Source of the DNA: Agromyces albus
GTDB taxonomy: Bacteria > Actinomycetota > Actinomycetes > Actinomycetales > Microbacteriaceae
Assembly: GCF_030815405.1 (NCBI RefSeq)
Contig: NZ_JAUSWX010000001.1
Span: 2,170,001-2,234,000 of the forward strand
Direction: 5' to 3'
DNA length: 64,000 bases
Shown piece after piece: positions 24,601 to 36,411 of the stretch; positions within the stretch are counted from its first letter, which is position 1; each line of letters starts with the position of its first letter. The notes below the pieces were generated by a model. That model saw only the letters and a list, made by a program, of their open reading frames with translations, searched no databases and was not told where the DNA came from. The position numbers and the translations under genes were made by a program.

Positions 24601-26055
24601 ACGCCGAGCCAAGGAACCTGCGGCGCGCCCGTCGGCGGCGTGATCACGTGCCAGCTCGGCGACCTCGCAGCTGCGTCGCCCACCGCAACTGGTCGGGCCA
24701 CCATCGCCGTCGAGGTCTCGGCGAACGAGGACGTCGACATCAACGACGTCGTCACGGTGACCTCGCCTACACCCGACCCGGACCAGTCGAACAACCAGGC
24801 CGAGGGGTCGCTCAGCGTGATGGCGGTGGCCGACCTGTCGGTCGACAAGTCCGGTCCCGCGACCGCGACGGCCGGAACGGACATCACGTACACCCTGTCG
24901 ATCGTGAACGACGGCCCCTCGACGGCGCAGGGCCTCGTCGCAACCGACGTCGTCTCGACCGGGGTGCAGATCCTCTCCGTGAGCGGCTCCGACGGCGCCA
25001 CGTGCAACGCGGGGGTGCCGGGCGACGCGCAACTGCCCAGCCTCTGCTCCTTCGGCAACCTCGCTCCCGGGGATGCGCGGACGATGACGGTGCAGGTGCA
25101 CGTGCTGCCCGCCTTTGTCGGCGCACTCCACGACGACGCGCGGGTCACGAGCTCGACGTTCGACAACGATCTCTCCGACAACCTCGACACGATCGTCACC
25201 GAAGTGACGGGCTCGGCCGACCTGTCGATCACGAAGTCGGACTCGCCCGACCCGGTGCTCGCGGGTGACGAGCTCACCTACACGATCAACGTGACGAACA
25301 GCGGCCCGTCGACGGCGAACGACGTCGAGATCACGGATGAGCTTCCCAACGGCACCACCTTCGTTGAAGGGGTCGACGGCAACGGCGCCACCGTGTGTGC
25401 ACTCGTGCAGCCGGGCACAGTGATCTGCGACCTCGGTTCGATGGCGCCGGCGGCATCAGTGATTGTCTACCTCACCGTCACGGTCGACCCATCGTTGCCG
25501 CCGGACGCGGTGCTCGAGAACACCGCGACGGTGACCTCATCGACCCCTGATCCCGACCTCTCCGACAACGCCGTCACCGAATCGACGAACGTCGACACCG
25601 CGGCCGACATCTGGATCGACAAGACCGCAGTGCAGCGCTCGGGCAACCCGGCACCCATGATCGTCTACACCTTGACCGTGCACAACGACACAGGATGCGA
25701 GTCGGATGCCCAGTCGACCCCGACGCCGACCTGCGGCACCGGCGGTCCGTCGGATGCCCAGGACATCGTGGTGACCGACGTGCTGCCACTCACCGGGAAG
25801 AAGATCGTCGTCCAGTTCATCTCGCCGCAGTGCACCTACGACAAGCCCACGCATGTCGTGACCTGCACGGCCGATGAGCTGCCGGCGGGCGCGACGGTGC
25901 AATTCGTCATCGAAGCTCAGGCGAGCGGCAGCGTGGGGACGATCCTGAACACGTCGTCGGTCACGAGCTCGACCTTCGATCCCGAAGCCGGCAATAACAC
26001 CGACAGCGCCTCCCTCATCATGAAGGGCGGCACCGGCAAGGGCAGCAAGGGGTAA
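21682..26055 (+). CDS. Large secreted protein: BNR/Asp-box beta-propeller followed by five DUF11 domains
   Basis: This 1457-residue protein has a signal peptide ending near FAFPVEA|ATI. Residues about 40-785 form a sortilin/BNR-type propeller with Asp-box repeats such as GGIYRSTDGGANF, GIFRSTDTGLNW and GLWRSVDQGANW. Five DUF11 immunoglobulin-like domains follow (about 790-905, 916-1045, 1050-1172, 1176-1302, 1306-1443), most opening with AD(L/V)-x-(V/I)-x-K and containing YTVTVTNDGP-like strands. The end (KGGTGKGSKG) lacks an LPXTG motif or membrane anchor, so it should be released or held non-covalently. GAGGGGG precedes the ATG at 21682. Likely a cell-surface or extracellular binding protein; enzymatic activity is not evident. 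Confidence 0.85.
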   Translation: MTERFVARAARGSHSRKAAAVIAAFAFVGVTLFAFPVEAATIDADYVAQGPSPITGGQVESVTPNNEVAGAVQTVVAHPSDPNIAWVGTVNGGVWRTFNATAASPTWTPLTDQQASLSIGALELDPTVATNTVLLAGIGRVSSFGRISGPLNGLLRTADAGTTWTPLGAAQLAGESISGVAPRGATIVVASNGNTNANGAGQGGIYRSTDGGANFTRLSGNGTSGLPNVGVFDLVGDRSNNAVLYAGTQQGIFRSTDTGLNWQNVTNQVTGIGNATTNNLEFAVHNSAGNNVVYAGVINNGQLNGLWRSVDQGANWVQLDTPVTNEGGTIVGLQPREKPGSQGAVHFSMLADPTDPTLVYVGGDRQPNNNGFPNSVGANTFSGRLFRCDSALAANTQCTSLTHNGTANNSSPHADSREMVFDANGDILEGDDGGVYRQTDPSTTNGAWQSINGNLQIGEHHSCGYDSVGEIILCGDQDTGAPEQSASGSASWTTLSAGDGGFVAVNDAGASSIRFSSSNSFGAGSFLRRTCTAANVCVNSAPGFNVVGQGQTIQNFEVDGAGNSTLPLYTPLAINTIDPTRFIVTSNRVYESTDSLDNLNIIVNTLGANTGTTRAIAYGGRAGGANNPGVLWFGDSGGRLFLRSGGAGAPAQLPGWTNGAASDIILNPENWADAFVSSGTQVFHTVDAGGTFTNVTGNLGALAPAANVRSLEIVPVPGTDVLALLAGTDSGVFVSQTQNLGVWAELGSSLPNTIAFDLHVDAADDVLLVGTMGRGTWLVEDIEDVIPIADVRVAKTDSPDPVIAGEELFYTVTVTNDGPDASAGVVVVDDLPDEVTYLSDDGGCTYDALDHQLTCAVGDIPAGESRSFVIKTRVLADTVVDEDDGTLLIENRVSVSGASVDGNLANNTFVQRTFVQERSDLKVTKVCTPDDELPAGETGTCTIFVDNLGPSSARDIVVTDANLSDGAFTFGAITPSQGTCGAPVGGVITCQLGDLAAASPTATGRATIAVEVSANEDVDINDVVTVTSPTPDPDQSNNQAEGSLSVMAVADLSVDKSGPATATAGTDITYTLSIVNDGPSTAQGLVATDVVSTGVQILSVSGSDGATCNAGVPGDAQLPSLCSFGNLAPGDARTMTVQVHVLPAFVGALHDDARVTSSTFDNDLSDNLDTIVTEVTGSADLSITKSDSPDPVLAGDELTYTINVTNSGPSTANDVEITDELPNGTTFVEGVDGNGATVCALVQPGTVICDLGSMAPAASVIVYLTVTVDPSLPPDAVLENTATVTSSTPDPDLSDNAVTESTNVDTAADIWIDKTAVQRSGNPAPMIVYTLTVHNDTGCESDAQSTPTPTCGTGGPSDAQDIVVTDVLPLTGKKIVVQFISPQCTYDKPTHVVTCTADELPAGATVQFVIEAQASGSVGTILNTSSVTSSTFDPEAGNNTDSASLIMKGGTGKGSKG

Positions 26056-26071
26056 GGCCGGCGAACCAAGC

Positions 26072-26108
26072 GAACGGCCCGCTCCGGATGCTCCGGGGCG
26101 GGCCGTTC
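26072..26108. terminator. Bidirectional terminator hairpin
   Basis: A perfect 11-bp inverted repeat, GAACGGCCCGC (26072-26082) and GCGGGCCGTTC (26098-26108), lies between the convergent ends of the DUF11 gene and ilvC. Confidence 0.7.
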
Positions 26109-26126
26109 AGTTCAGATGGAGTGCGC

Positions 26127-27697
<1,571 letters not shown>

Positions 27698-27699
27698 GT

Positions 27700-29514
27700 C
27701 TAGTCCTCCTCGGAGAATGCGGGCGAGTGGTCTCTGGCGTACTGGATGTAGCTGTTCGAGACGCCCTGCGGCACCATCGGCCACACCATCGCGTCGGCGC
27801 TCACCACGAAGTCGATCACGACGGGGCGGTCGTTCGTCTCGAGCGCGAGCTTGATCGCCGCGTCGATCTCTTCTTCCTTCGTCACCCGGATGCCGAGCGC
27901 GCCGTATGCCTCGGCGAGTGCGACGAAATCGGGGATGCGCACGCTGTCGTGGCCCGTGTTCAGGTCGGTGTTCGAGTAGCGGCCGTCATAGAAGAGCGTC
28001 TGCCACTGGCGCACCATGCCGAGCGAGGAGTTGTTGATGATGGCGACCTTGATCGGGATGTCGTTCAGGGTGCACGTGGCGAGCTCCTGGTTCGTCATCT
28101 GGAAGCATCCGTCGCCGTCGATGGCCCAGACCACGCGATCGGGCTCGGCGACCTTCGCGCCCATCGCAGCCGGCACCGCGTAGCCCATGGTGCCCGCACC
28201 GCCCGAGTTCAGCCAGGAGTTCGGGCGCTCGTACTTGATGAACTGCGCGGCCCACATCTGGTGCTGGCCGACGCCGGCGGCGTAGATGCCCTCGGGGCCG
28301 GTGAGCTCGCCGATGCGCTGGATCACGAGTTGCGGAGCCAAGAGGCCGTCGGAGGGAGTCGAGAAGCCGAGCGGGAACTCCGAACTCAACCCGTCGAGCA
28401 TGGCCCACCATTCGGCGACGTCGGGCGTCGTGGTGCGGGTCGCCTCGCGGTAGGCCGCGAGCAGGTCGACGATCACGTCTTTCGCGTCGCCCACGATCGG
28501 CACGTCGGCGGTGCGGATCTTCGAGATCTCGGCCGGATCGACGTCGACGTGCACGACCTTGGCGTTCGGCGCGAAGAGCGCCGCCTTGCCGGTGACGCGA
28601 TCGTCGAACCGCGCGCCGAGCGCGATGAGGAGGTCGGCCTCCTGCAGCGCGATGACGGCGGGCACCGTGCCGTGCATGCCGGGCATGCCGAGGTGCTGCG
28701 GGTGCGAATCGGGGAACGCGCCGCGCGCCATGAGTGTGGTCACGACGGGCGCGTTGGTCGCCTCGGCGAGCTCGATGAGCTCGGCCGACGCACGGGAACG
28801 GATGACGCCTCCGCCGACGTAGAGCACGGGGCGCTTCGCCTCGGCGAACAGCTGTGCCGCGGCAGCGACCTGCTTGCCGTGCGCCTTCATGATCGGGCGG
28901 TAGCCGGGCAGGTCGATCTTCGGCGGCCAGTGGAACTCGAACGTGGCCTGCTGGGCGTCTTTCGTGATGTCGACGAGCACGGGTCCGGGGCGGCCGGTCG
29001 TGGCGATGTGGTACGCCGCGGCGATCGTCGAGGGGATCTCGGCGGGGTCCTTCACGAGGAAGGAGTGCTTCGTGATGGGCATCGTGATGCCCACGATGTC
29101 GGCCTCCTGGAACGCGTCGGTGCCCATCAGGTTCGAGAACACCTGGCCCGTGATGGCGAGGATCGGCACGCTGTCCATGTGCGCGTCGGCGATCGCCGTG
29201 ACGAGGTTCGTGGCGCCGGGGCCCGAGGTCGCGATCGCAACGCCGAGCTTCCCGGATGACGCGGCGTAGCCCTCGGCCGCGTGGCCGGCGCCCTGCTCGT
29301 GCCGCACGAGGATGTGACGGAGCTTCTTGCTGTCGAGCAGCGGGTCGTAGACGGGGAGGATCGCGCCGCCCGGCAGCCCGAAGACGTCGGTGATGCCGAG
29401 CATCTCGAGTGAGCGCACGACGCCTTCGGCGCCGGTGATCTTCTCGGGCGCACCGGTGGGCGCACCGGTCGGCGGTGCGGTGGGCGACGGCACGGGGATG
29501 GATTCCGTGGTCAT
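27700..29514 (-). CDS. ilvB: Acetolactate synthase large (catalytic) subunit
   Basis: This 604-residue ThDP enzyme condenses two pyruvates, or pyruvate and 2-oxobutyrate. The catalytic glutamate is E73 in [15 protein letters not shown], the ThDP/Mg motif is [14 protein letters not shown]...IINN in the C-terminal third, and [10 protein letters not shown] marks the PYR domain. A Thr/Pro-rich leader of about 25 residues precedes the core. The ATG at 29514 with AGGAA upstream is chosen; the frame continues 48 codons into the intergenic space. It lies 43 bp after ilvD. Confidence 0.97.
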   Translation of the reverse strand: MTTESIPVPSPTAPPTGAPTGAPEKITGAEGVVRSLEMLGITDVFGLPGGAILPVYDPLLDSKKLRHILVRHEQGAGHAAEGYAASSGKLGVAIATSGPGATNLVTAIADAHMDSVPILAITGQVFSNLMGTDAFQEADIVGITMPITKHSFLVKDPAEIPSTIAAAYHIATTGRPGPVLVDITKDAQQATFEFHWPPKIDLPGYRPIMKAHGKQVAAAAQLFAEAKRPVLYVGGGVIRSRASAELIELAEATNAPVVTTLMARGAFPDSHPQHLGMPGMHGTVPAVIALQEADLLIALGARFDDRVTGKAALFAPNAKVVHVDVDPAEISKIRTADVPIVGDAKDVIVDLLAAYREATRTTTPDVAEWWAMLDGLSSEFPLGFSTPSDGLLAPQLVIQRIGELTGPEGIYAAGVGQHQMWAAQFIKYERPNSWLNSGGAGTMGYAVPAAMGAKVAEPDRVVWAIDGDGCFQMTNQELATCTLNDIPIKVAIINNSSLGMVRQWQTLFYDGRYSNTDLNTGHDSVRIPDFVALAEAYGALGIRVTKEEEIDAAIKLALETNDRPVVIDFVVSADAMVWPMVPQGVSNSYIQYARDHSPAFSEED

Positions 29515-29557
29515 TCGGTTCCTGTTCTGTGCAACGAGGTGTGCGGGAAGCGCAGCA

Positions 29558-31252
29558 CTAGCCCGTGGATGCGCCTTCGGCGGCGGAACGCACGAGCTTC
29601 GAGTACTTCGCGAGGACGCCACGGGTATAGCGCGGAGGAAGCGGAGCCCAGCCTTCACGGCGGGCAGCCAGCTCGGCGTCGTCGACCAGTAGGTCGATCG
29701 TGCGAGCTGCGATATCGACCCGTATCAGATCACCATCGCGCACGAATGCAATCGGACCAGCGTCGACTGCTTCGGGTGCCAGATGGCCGATGCAGAGGCC
29801 GGTTGTGCCGCCTGAGAATCGACCGTCCGTCAAGAGTAGTACATCTTTTCCGAGTCCGGCGCCCTTGATGGCGGCGGTGATGGCGAGCATCTCGCGCATG
29901 CCGGGCCCACCCTTGGGGCCTTCGTAGCGGATCACCACGACATCGCCGTGCGTGATCTTGCCCTCGGTGAGCGCGTCCATCGCCGCGCGTTCCCGCTCGA
30001 ACACCCGCGCCGGCCCCTCGAAGGTCGCCGCGTCGAAGCCGGCCGTCTTCACGACCGCGCCCTCGGGTGCCAGCGACCCGTGCAGGATCGTGAGGCCGCC
30101 GGTCTCGTGGATCGGGTTGTCGAGCGTGCGCAGCACCTCGCCGTCGAGCGGCGGGATGTTCATCTCGGCGAGATTCTCGGCGAGCGTTTTGCCAGTGACG
30201 GTGAGCGCATCGCCGTGCATGAGTCCGGCGTCGAGCAGTGCCTTCATGAGCACGGGCAGGCCGCCGCGGCGATCGACGTCGTTCATGACGTACTTGCCGA
30301 ACGGCTTCAGGTCGCCGATGTGCGGCACCTTCGAGCCGATGCGGTTGAAGTCGTCGAGCGAGAGGTCGACCTCGGCCTCGTGGGCGATCGCGAGCAGGTG
30401 CAGCACGATGTTCGTGGAGCCGCCGAGGGCCATGCCCACCGCGATCGCGTTCTCGAAGGCCTGCTTGGTGAGGATCTGCCGCGCGGTGATGCCGTGCTTG
30501 AGGAGGTTGACGACGGCCTCGCCGGAGCGGTGCGCGTAGTAGTCGCGGCGACGATCGGCGGATGCCGGTGACGCGGAGCCCGGCAGCGACAGCCCGAGGG
30601 CCTCGGCGACCGAGGCCATGGTGTTGGCGGTGTACATGCCGCCGCAGGCGCCCTCGCCGGGCGCGAAGGCGCACTCGATGCGGTGTGCGTCTTCGGCGCT
30701 CATCGTGCCGGCCTTCACCGCGCCGACCGCCTCGAACGAGTCGATGATCGTGATGTCCTTCTCGGTGCCGTCGGAGAGCCGCACCCATCCGGGTGCGATC
30801 GACCCCGCGTAGAGGAACACCGAGGCGAGATCGAGTCGGGCCGCTGCCATGAGCATGCCGGGGATCGACTTGTCGCAGCCCGCGAGGAGCACCGAGCCGT
30901 CGAGGCGCTCGGCCTGCATGACGACCTCGACCGAGTCGGCGATGACCTCGCGCGAGACGAGCGAGAAGTGCATGCCCTCATGCCCCATCGAGATGCCGTC
31001 GGAGACCGAGACGGTGCCGAACTGCAGCGGGTATCCGCCGCCGCCGTGCACGCCCTCTTTCGCGGCCTGCGCGAGGCGGCCGAGCGACAGGTTGCAGGGC
31101 GTGATCTCGTTCCACGAGCTCGCGATGCCGATCTGCGGCTTGTCCCAGTCGGCATCGCCCATGCCGACGGCGCGGAGCATGCCCCGGCTCGTCATGGCCT
31201 CGATGCCGTCGGTGACGGTACGACTACGCGGTTTGGGATCGAACTCGGGCAT
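29558..31252 (-). CDS. ilvD: Dihydroxy-acid dehydratase
   Basis: The 564-residue iron-sulfur enzyme dehydrates dihydroxy acids to the 2-oxo acids used by IlvE. Cluster-binding cysteines are visible at C53 ([11 protein letters not shown]), C126 ([12 protein letters not shown]) and C203 ([12 protein letters not shown]), and the C-terminal [19 protein letters not shown] is intact. The start at 31252 ([16 protein letters not shown]) matches the family. It lies 10 bp after the trehalose gene on the same strand, leaving no room for a separate promoter immediately in front. Confidence 0.97.
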   Translation of the reverse strand: MPEFDPKPRSRTVTDGIEAMTSRGMLRAVGMGDADWDKPQIGIASSWNEITPCNLSLGRLAQAAKEGVHGGGGYPLQFGTVSVSDGISMGHEGMHFSLVSREVIADSVEVVMQAERLDGSVLLAGCDKSIPGMLMAAARLDLASVFLYAGSIAPGWVRLSDGTEKDITIIDSFEAVGAVKAGTMSAEDAHRIECAFAPGEGACGGMYTANTMASVAEALGLSLPGSASPASADRRRDYYAHRSGEAVVNLLKHGITARQILTKQAFENAIAVGMALGGSTNIVLHLLAIAHEAEVDLSLDDFNRIGSKVPHIGDLKPFGKYVMNDVDRRGGLPVLMKALLDAGLMHGDALTVTGKTLAENLAEMNIPPLDGEVLRTLDNPIHETGGLTILHGSLAPEGAVVKTAGFDAATFEGPARVFERERAAMDALTEGKITHGDVVVIRYEGPKGGPGMREMLAITAAIKGAGLGKDVLLLTDGRFSGGTTGLCIGHLAPEAVDAGPIAFVRDGDLIRVDIAARTIDLLVDDAELAARREGWAPLPPRYTRGVLAKYSKLVRSAAEGASTG

Positions 31253-31262
31253 GCCTTCGAGT

Positions 31263-33515
31263 CTATGTCCAGCGCGACGGTCGCCCGCGCGCCATGTCAC
31301 GGGCATCGGCGAGGCGCTCGAGCAGTTCGGCGACGTCTTCCGTGCTCTTCACGCGGTGCGTGGCGAGCGACTTGCCCTGGCCGACCTTGACGCCGACATC
31401 CTCGTACTCCAGAGCCGCGAACGCGTCTTCGTCGGTGACGTCGTCGCCGACGTAGAACACCGCGCTCGAGCCGGCGTGCTGCCGGAGCCGGGTGAGGGCT
31501 TCGCCCTTGTCGCCGGGGCGCACCGAGAACTCGAGCACCCCTTTGCCGCCGCGCACGCTGAGCTCGGGCACCTCGGCCTCGACACGCTCGCGCGCCGTGC
31601 GCTGCAGCGTCGCGCCGATGTTCGCGGGCACGCGTCGGGTGTGCAGCGCGAGACCGGCCGGTTTCCACTCGACCCAGGCCCCTTCGGCACCGGATGCCAC
31701 TTCTTCGAGGATGTGCGTGAGGCGCTCGAGTCCGGCGAGCTCGGCATCGCGCAGGTCGATCGTGACGCCGCCGCTGTCGAGTTGCAACTCGACACCGTGC
31801 GATCCGCTGAGGAGCGTTCCCTGCGGCGGGTCCGCGACTTCGCGCAGGCTCTGCAGCGCTCGCCCCGACACGATCGCAACCCTCGTGTCGTCGGCGGCGG
31901 CGAGACGTTCGATCGCCGCGCGGGCGCGTTTGGTGGCCCGCGCGTCTTCGGGCCGGTCGACGAGCGGAGCGAGAGTGCCGTCGAAGTCGAGGGCGACGAG
32001 CAGGCGCTCGGTGCCGGCGATGCGGTTGAGCGCGGCCGTGAGTCCCTCGGGTACGCCGGGCGCGATGATGCCGCTCCCGGTGAGCGTCTTCAGGAACGTG
32101 GCCGACCAGTTGGCGACGTCGTTCTCCCGCACTCGCTTGCGCAGGGCTCGCATGCGGCGGGCCCGCTCGCGCTGCGGCATCTCGATCGCCTCGACGATCG
32201 CGTCCTTCAGGCCCTCGATGTCGTGCGGATTGACGAGCACGGCTTGCCTGAGCTCGTCGGATGCCCCGGTGAACTCGCTGAGCAGCAGCACCCCGCGCTC
32301 GTCGAACCGGCACGCGACGTACTCCTTGGCGACGAGGTTCATGCCGTCGCGCAACGCGGTGACGAGCATGACGTCGGCCGCGAGGTAGAGGGCCACCATC
32401 TCTTCCCGGGGGTACCCGTGATGGAGATAGGCGATCGCCTGGTGTCCGAGCGTGGAATGGTCGCCGTTCAGCCGGCCCACCATGAGCTCGATCTCGTCGC
32501 GAAGCAGGCGATAGGTCTCGACGCGTTCACGGGAGGGGCTCGCGACCTGCACGAGTGTGACGTCTTCGACCGAGAGCCGCTCGTCGCGGAGCAGCTCGCC
32601 GAACGCCTTCAGCCGATGCCGGATGCCCTTCGTGTAGTCGAGCCGGTCGACGCCGAGGATGATCGTCTTGGGATCGCCGAGGCTCGCCCGGATCTCCTTC
32701 GCCCGCGCCTGCACCTCGGGGCGGCGCGCGATCTCCTCGAAACCGGCCGCGTCGATCGAGATCGGGAAGTGGCGGGCCACGACGTGCCGAACGTGGTCGT
32801 TGCCGTCGGGCACGTCGATGACGGTGCCGCGCGTGGCGTATCCGAACAGCCGGCGCACGGCCCTCATGAAGTTGCCGGCGTCGGCCGACCGCTGGAAGCC
32901 GATGACGTCGGCGCCGAGCAGTCCGTCGACGACCTGGCGCCGCCACGGGAGCTGGGAGTAGATGCCGTAGGCCGGGAACGGGATGTGGTTGAAGAACCCG
33001 ATCACGAGGTCGGGGCGGCTCTCGCGAAGCATCCGCGGCACGAGCTGGAGCTGGTAGTCCTGCACCCACACGACGGCGCCGTGGGAGGCGGCGCGCGCGG
33101 CGGCCTCGGCGAAGCGTCGATTGACGCGAACGTACGAGTCCCACCACTCGCGGTGGAACGACGGCGGCGCGATGACGTCGTGGTAGAGCGGCCAGAGCGT
33201 GTCGTTCGAGAAGCCCTCGTAGTACTCCTCGAGCTCGTCGGCCGAGAGTGGCACGGGGATGATCGAGATGCCGTCGTGCTCGAACGGGTCGAACTCCATG
33301 TCGGCGACGCCCGCCCAGCCCACCCAGGCGCCCTCGGTCGTGCGCATGATGGGCTCGAGTGCGGTGACGAGGCCACCTGGCGAGCCCTTCCACGTAGTGG
33401 ACCCGTCTGGGGCGCGCTCATAGTCGACGGGAAGGCGATTCGACACGACGATCATGTCGTACGCCGCGTCGATATAGAGGTCGTCGCTCGGTGTCGGTTC
33501 GGGGGCGTGCTGCAT
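31263..33515 (-). CDS. Fused trehalose-6-phosphate synthase/phosphatase (OtsA-OtsB)
   Basis: A 750-residue bifunctional protein for trehalose synthesis from UDP-glucose and glucose 6-phosphate. The first part (about 20-485) is a GT20 synthase with [49 protein letters not shown] and [10 protein letters not shown]. The second part (about 495-750) is a HAD phosphatase with [12 protein letters not shown] near 506, SGSHGVEL and [14 protein letters not shown]. Both catalytic motif sets are complete, so both activities are expected. AAGGGA precedes the ATG. Trehalose is a compatible solute, and the gene is tightly followed by ilvD. Confidence 0.94.
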   Translation of the reverse strand: MQHAPEPTPSDDLYIDAAYDMIVVSNRLPVDYERAPDGSTTWKGSPGGLVTALEPIMRTTEGAWVGWAGVADMEFDPFEHDGISIIPVPLSADELEEYYEGFSNDTLWPLYHDVIAPPSFHREWWDSYVRVNRRFAEAAARAASHGAVVWVQDYQLQLVPRMLRESRPDLVIGFFNHIPFPAYGIYSQLPWRRQVVDGLLGADVIGFQRSADAGNFMRAVRRLFGYATRGTVIDVPDGNDHVRHVVARHFPISIDAAGFEEIARRPEVQARAKEIRASLGDPKTIILGVDRLDYTKGIRHRLKAFGELLRDERLSVEDVTLVQVASPSRERVETYRLLRDEIELMVGRLNGDHSTLGHQAIAYLHHGYPREEMVALYLAADVMLVTALRDGMNLVAKEYVACRFDERGVLLLSEFTGASDELRQAVLVNPHDIEGLKDAIVEAIEMPQRERARRMRALRKRVRENDVANWSATFLKTLTGSGIIAPGVPEGLTAALNRIAGTERLLVALDFDGTLAPLVDRPEDARATKRARAAIERLAAADDTRVAIVSGRALQSLREVADPPQGTLLSGSHGVELQLDSGGVTIDLRDAELAGLERLTHILEEVASGAEGAWVEWKPAGLALHTRRVPANIGATLQRTARERVEAEVPELSVRGGKGVLEFSVRPGDKGEALTRLRQHAGSSAVFYVGDDVTDEDAFAALEYEDVGVKVGQGKSLATHRVKSTEDVAELLERLADARDMARGRPSRWT

Positions 33516-33625
33516 CTGGCGGATGTCCCTTCGCTTGCCTCAGGCTAACAGTGCACCGTTCACGGGCGGGAACGGCCGCGATGTACCTCCCACCGCGCGG
33601 ACGACGCGGCTAGAATGCCGCCCTG

Positions 33626-34486
33626 ATGATCCGCATCGGCATGAGCACGACGTGCGTCTACCCGCTCGAGCCCGAGCACGCCTTCCGGCTCGCGAAGCTC
33701 GCGGGCTTCGACGGCATCGAGATCATGGTGACGCAAGAGGAGTCGACGCAGCAGGCCGAGCATCTCCTCGAGCTCTCGCGACGGTACGCCCTGCCGATCC
33801 TGTCGGTGCACGCTCCGGTGCTGCTCCTCACGCACTTCGTTTGGGGGCGCGACCCGCGCGTGAAGCTCGAGCGCACCACTGAGCTCGCCGCGGCGGTCGG
33901 CGCGGAGTCGGTCGTCGTGCACCCTCCTTTCCGCTGGCAGGCGACCTACGCGCTCGACTTCCTGCGGATCGTGCGCGAGATCTCTGCCGAGCACAGAGTC
34001 GTCATCGCCGTCGAGAACATGTTCCCTTGGCGCGCCGCGGGCAAGAACCTCAAGGCGTACGCCCCCGGATGGGATCCGCGCATCATGGACTGCGACGCGG
34101 TGACCCTCGACTTCTCGCATGCCGCCCTCTCGGGCGTCGACAGCCTCGAGTTCGTGAACGACCTCGGCGCGCGGCTTCGGCACGTGCACCTCTGCGACGG
34201 ATCCGGCGCGATCGGCGAGGGCCAGATCTTCGACGAGCACCTGCTGCCCGGACACGGCCGCGAGCCCGTCGCCGAGGTGCTCGAGACGCTCGAGGCGCGC
34301 GGCTGGAGCGGCTCGATCGTTGCCGAGGTGAACACCCGCAAGGCCAAGAGCGAGCGTGAACGGCTCGAGCTGCTGCGCGAGACGCTCGAGTTCGCCCGCA
34401 CCCACACGCACCAGTCGAAGCGGCGCCGGGCGCTCACCCGATCCCGGCGCGCGCTCGAGGCGCTCCTGCCGGGTTCGCGCCACTGA
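33626..34486 (+). CDS. Sugar phosphate isomerase/epimerase-like TIM-barrel protein
   Basis: The 286-residue protein belongs to the xylose isomerase-like (AP endonuclease 2) TIM-barrel family. Metal-ligand positions are recognisable in FDGIEIMV, LSVHAPVLL, VVVHPPFRW, VIAVENMF, LDFSHAAL, HVHLCDGSG and AEVNTRK. The basic C-terminal tail (QSKRRRALTRSRRALE) is unusual. Substrate unknown. A TAGAAT box at 33611-33616 lies nine bases before the ATG, implying a near-leaderless mRNA. It diverges from the trehalose gene and converges on the YhgE/Pip gene. Confidence 0.85.
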   Translation: MIRIGMSTTCVYPLEPEHAFRLAKLAGFDGIEIMVTQEESTQQAEHLLELSRRYALPILSVHAPVLLLTHFVWGRDPRVKLERTTELAAAVGAESVVVHPPFRWQATYALDFLRIVREISAEHRVVIAVENMFPWRAAGKNLKAYAPGWDPRIMDCDAVTLDFSHAALSGVDSLEFVNDLGARLRHVHLCDGSGAIGEGQIFDEHLLPGHGREPVAEVLETLEARGWSGSIVAEVNTRKAKSERERLELLRETLEFARTHTHQSKRRRALTRSRRALEALLPGSRH

Positions 34487-34491
34487 GCTCG

Positions 34492-36411
34492 TCAGCCGAG
34501 GGCGGCTGAGGCGAAGCCGATCGAGCGGATGCCGCGACGCCTCGCCACGACCATCGCCGTGGCGATGAGGCCGGCGAGTCCGAACAGCGCGACCATTCCC
34601 GCGGCAGTGCCCACGGCTCCCCCGCCGGCACCCGCGACGATCGCCTGCATGCCCCGCACAGCCCAGGTGAGCGGCAGGAACGGGCTGATGGCCTGGAATG
34701 GCCCGCTCAGCACCTCCACCGGATAGAGGCCACCGGATGCCGCGAGCTGCAATGCGACGACCACGAGCGAGACGAGCATGCCCGCACGTCCGAGCGCGAT
34801 GCTCAGGAACGCGTGGATCGCGGTGAAGGCGAGCGCGAGGAGCGCCGCGAAGGCGAATGTTTGCGGAAGCACGGCCCATGAGACGCCGAGCGCGGTATGC
34901 AGCAACGCGACGACCGCGACCGCTTGCGCGAGGCCGACGAGGCCGGCGCGAGCGAGCGTGCGGGAGACGAGCCCGCCGGTCGAGGCGGTGCTGCGGAGCG
35001 CGTCGCGACTGAACGGGCGGAAGACGAGGAACATCGCCATCGCCCCGATCCACAGCCCGATCGGCACGAACAGCATGCCGATGACCTCGCCGGTCGAGTC
35101 GATCTCGTGGTCGCGCGCGGCGTCGACGACGACCGGCTCCGACACGACGTCGGCCGTCGTCGCGGCGTCGATGTCGGTGAGCGCTGAGGCGCTCTCGGCC
35201 CCGCTCGTGAGGCCGGAGGCGAGGCTGCCGGCGCCGTCGGCGAGCTGCGTGGCGCCGCTCGCGGCATCCGCAGTGCCCGTGGAGAGCTCGCCGAGCCCGC
35301 TCGCAAGCGAATCGACACCGTTCGCGAGCCCGTCGGCGCCCGAACGCAGCTGCTCCGACCCGCCGGCGAGCTGCGCGGCGCCGGTGCCGATCTCGTCGAT
35401 GCCGCCCTGCAGCTGGTCGACGCCTTCACCGGTCTTCGTCACGAGGAGGTCGCCGCCTGCCGCGAGCTGGTCGAGGCCTGCCGCGTACTCGACGACGCTC
35501 TGCGCGGCCGTGCCGGAGGGATCCGCGGCGAGGAGCGGCGCGAGGCCCGCGGCGAGCGCGTCGAAGCCGTCGGCGGCGGCGTGCACGCTCGTCACGTACT
35601 CCGCGGTGCCGGATGTGAGGCCGTCGAGCCCTCCTGCCTGCTGCTGCAATTGCCCGAGTCCGCCGGCGAGCGAGTCGACGCCCGAGGTGTACTCCCCCAC
35701 GCCGTCGGCGTAGGCGTACGCCCCGCTCGCGGCATCCGCTGCGCCCGACGCGGCCGAGGCGACGCCGGTCGAGAGCTCGCCGAGTCCGCCGGCGAGCGAG
35801 CCCACGCCGCTCGAGAGCTCGGTCGCGCCGGTCGCGGCGTCGCCGAGCGAGCCGCCGAGCGAGGCGAGGTTCGAGTAGAAGCCCTCGAGATACCGGGCGG
35901 TGAGCTCACGGCCGAAGGCGGCGGTCATGGCGTCGCCGACGGATTGCGCCACCGACCCCGCGAGGTAGCCGTGCGCGTCGTCGGTGCGGATGTCGAGCTG
36001 GGCCCGGGTCGGCGCGTCACCCGCGAGCGAGGTCACGGCGTCGGAGAAATCGGCGGGAACGGTGAGCACGGCGTAGGCATCGCCGCTCGCGAGCAGCTCT
36101 GCGGCCTCCTCGTCGTTCGAGATCGACCAGTCGAACCCGGTGCTCGCGGGGCCCGTGAGCTCCGTCACGAGCTGGCGGCCCGCGAGCACGGGCTGTTCGG
36201 TGCCGTCGGCGCCGGTCATCGTGACCATCTCGTCGTTGTTCACGACGACCGCCGGGATCGTGTCGAGCCGGTCGCCCGAACCGCCGAGCGCTCCCGAGAA
36301 GAGGCCGGCGACCGCGAGCGGCACGACGATGACGGCCGCGAGGAGTGCGCCGTAGCGCACGCGGCGTTGCGCCGGCGTGGTGCCGAGCAGGGGCTGGAGT
36401 CGGGAGCTCAT
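34492..36411 (-). CDS. YhgE/Pip-family membrane protein (ABC-2-like)
   Basis: The 639-residue protein starts with a cytoplasmic segment and helix 1 (GALLAAVIVVPLAVAGLFSG), followed by an extracellular domain opening IPAVVVNNDE, typical of YhgE/Pip. Residues about 195-430 are a long repeat region rich in Leu-Gly-Ser-Ala with a short period (LSxGxGxLAxGLGELSTG), predicted to form an extended helical or coiled rod. Five or six C-terminal helices resemble ABC-2 permeases. The start overlaps the stop of the MMPL gene by 4 bp. Family members include phage receptors and a secretion-related accessory protein; the role here is unproven. Confidence 0.86.
   Translation of the reverse strand: MSSRLQPLLGTTPAQRRVRYGALLAAVIVVPLAVAGLFSGALGGSGDRLDTIPAVVVNNDEMVTMTGADGTEQPVLAGRQLVTELTGPASTGFDWSISNDEEAAELLASGDAYAVLTVPADFSDAVTSLAGDAPTRAQLDIRTDDAHGYLAGSVAQSVGDAMTAAFGRELTARYLEGFYSNLASLGGSLGDAATGATELSSGVGSLAGGLGELSTGVASAASGAADAASGAYAYADGVGEYTSGVDSLAGGLGQLQQQAGGLDGLTSGTAEYVTSVHAAADGFDALAAGLAPLLAADPSGTAAQSVVEYAAGLDQLAAGGDLLVTKTGEGVDQLQGGIDEIGTGAAQLAGGSEQLRSGADGLANGVDSLASGLGELSTGTADAASGATQLADGAGSLASGLTSGAESASALTDIDAATTADVVSEPVVVDAARDHEIDSTGEVIGMLFVPIGLWIGAMAMFLVFRPFSRDALRSTASTGGLVSRTLARAGLVGLAQAVAVVALLHTALGVSWAVLPQTFAFAALLALAFTAIHAFLSIALGRAGMLVSLVVVALQLAASGGLYPVEVLSGPFQAISPFLPLTWAVRGMQAIVAGAGGGAVGTAAGMVALFGLAGLIATAMVVARRRGIRSIGFASAALG

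Noticed and set aside
30849..33548. 899-codon open frame on the plus strand opposite otsAB and ilvD
   Set aside because: It is antisense to two genes with complete catalytic motifs and its product is a low-complexity Arg/Ala/Glu/Val sequence without any domain, as expected in GC-rich DNA.
35200..35900. Short-period repeats resembling a satellite or CRISPR-like array
   Set aside because: The periodicity is in the protein (Leu-Gly-Ser-Ala repeats of the YhgE/Pip rod); there are no identical repeats with unique spacers.
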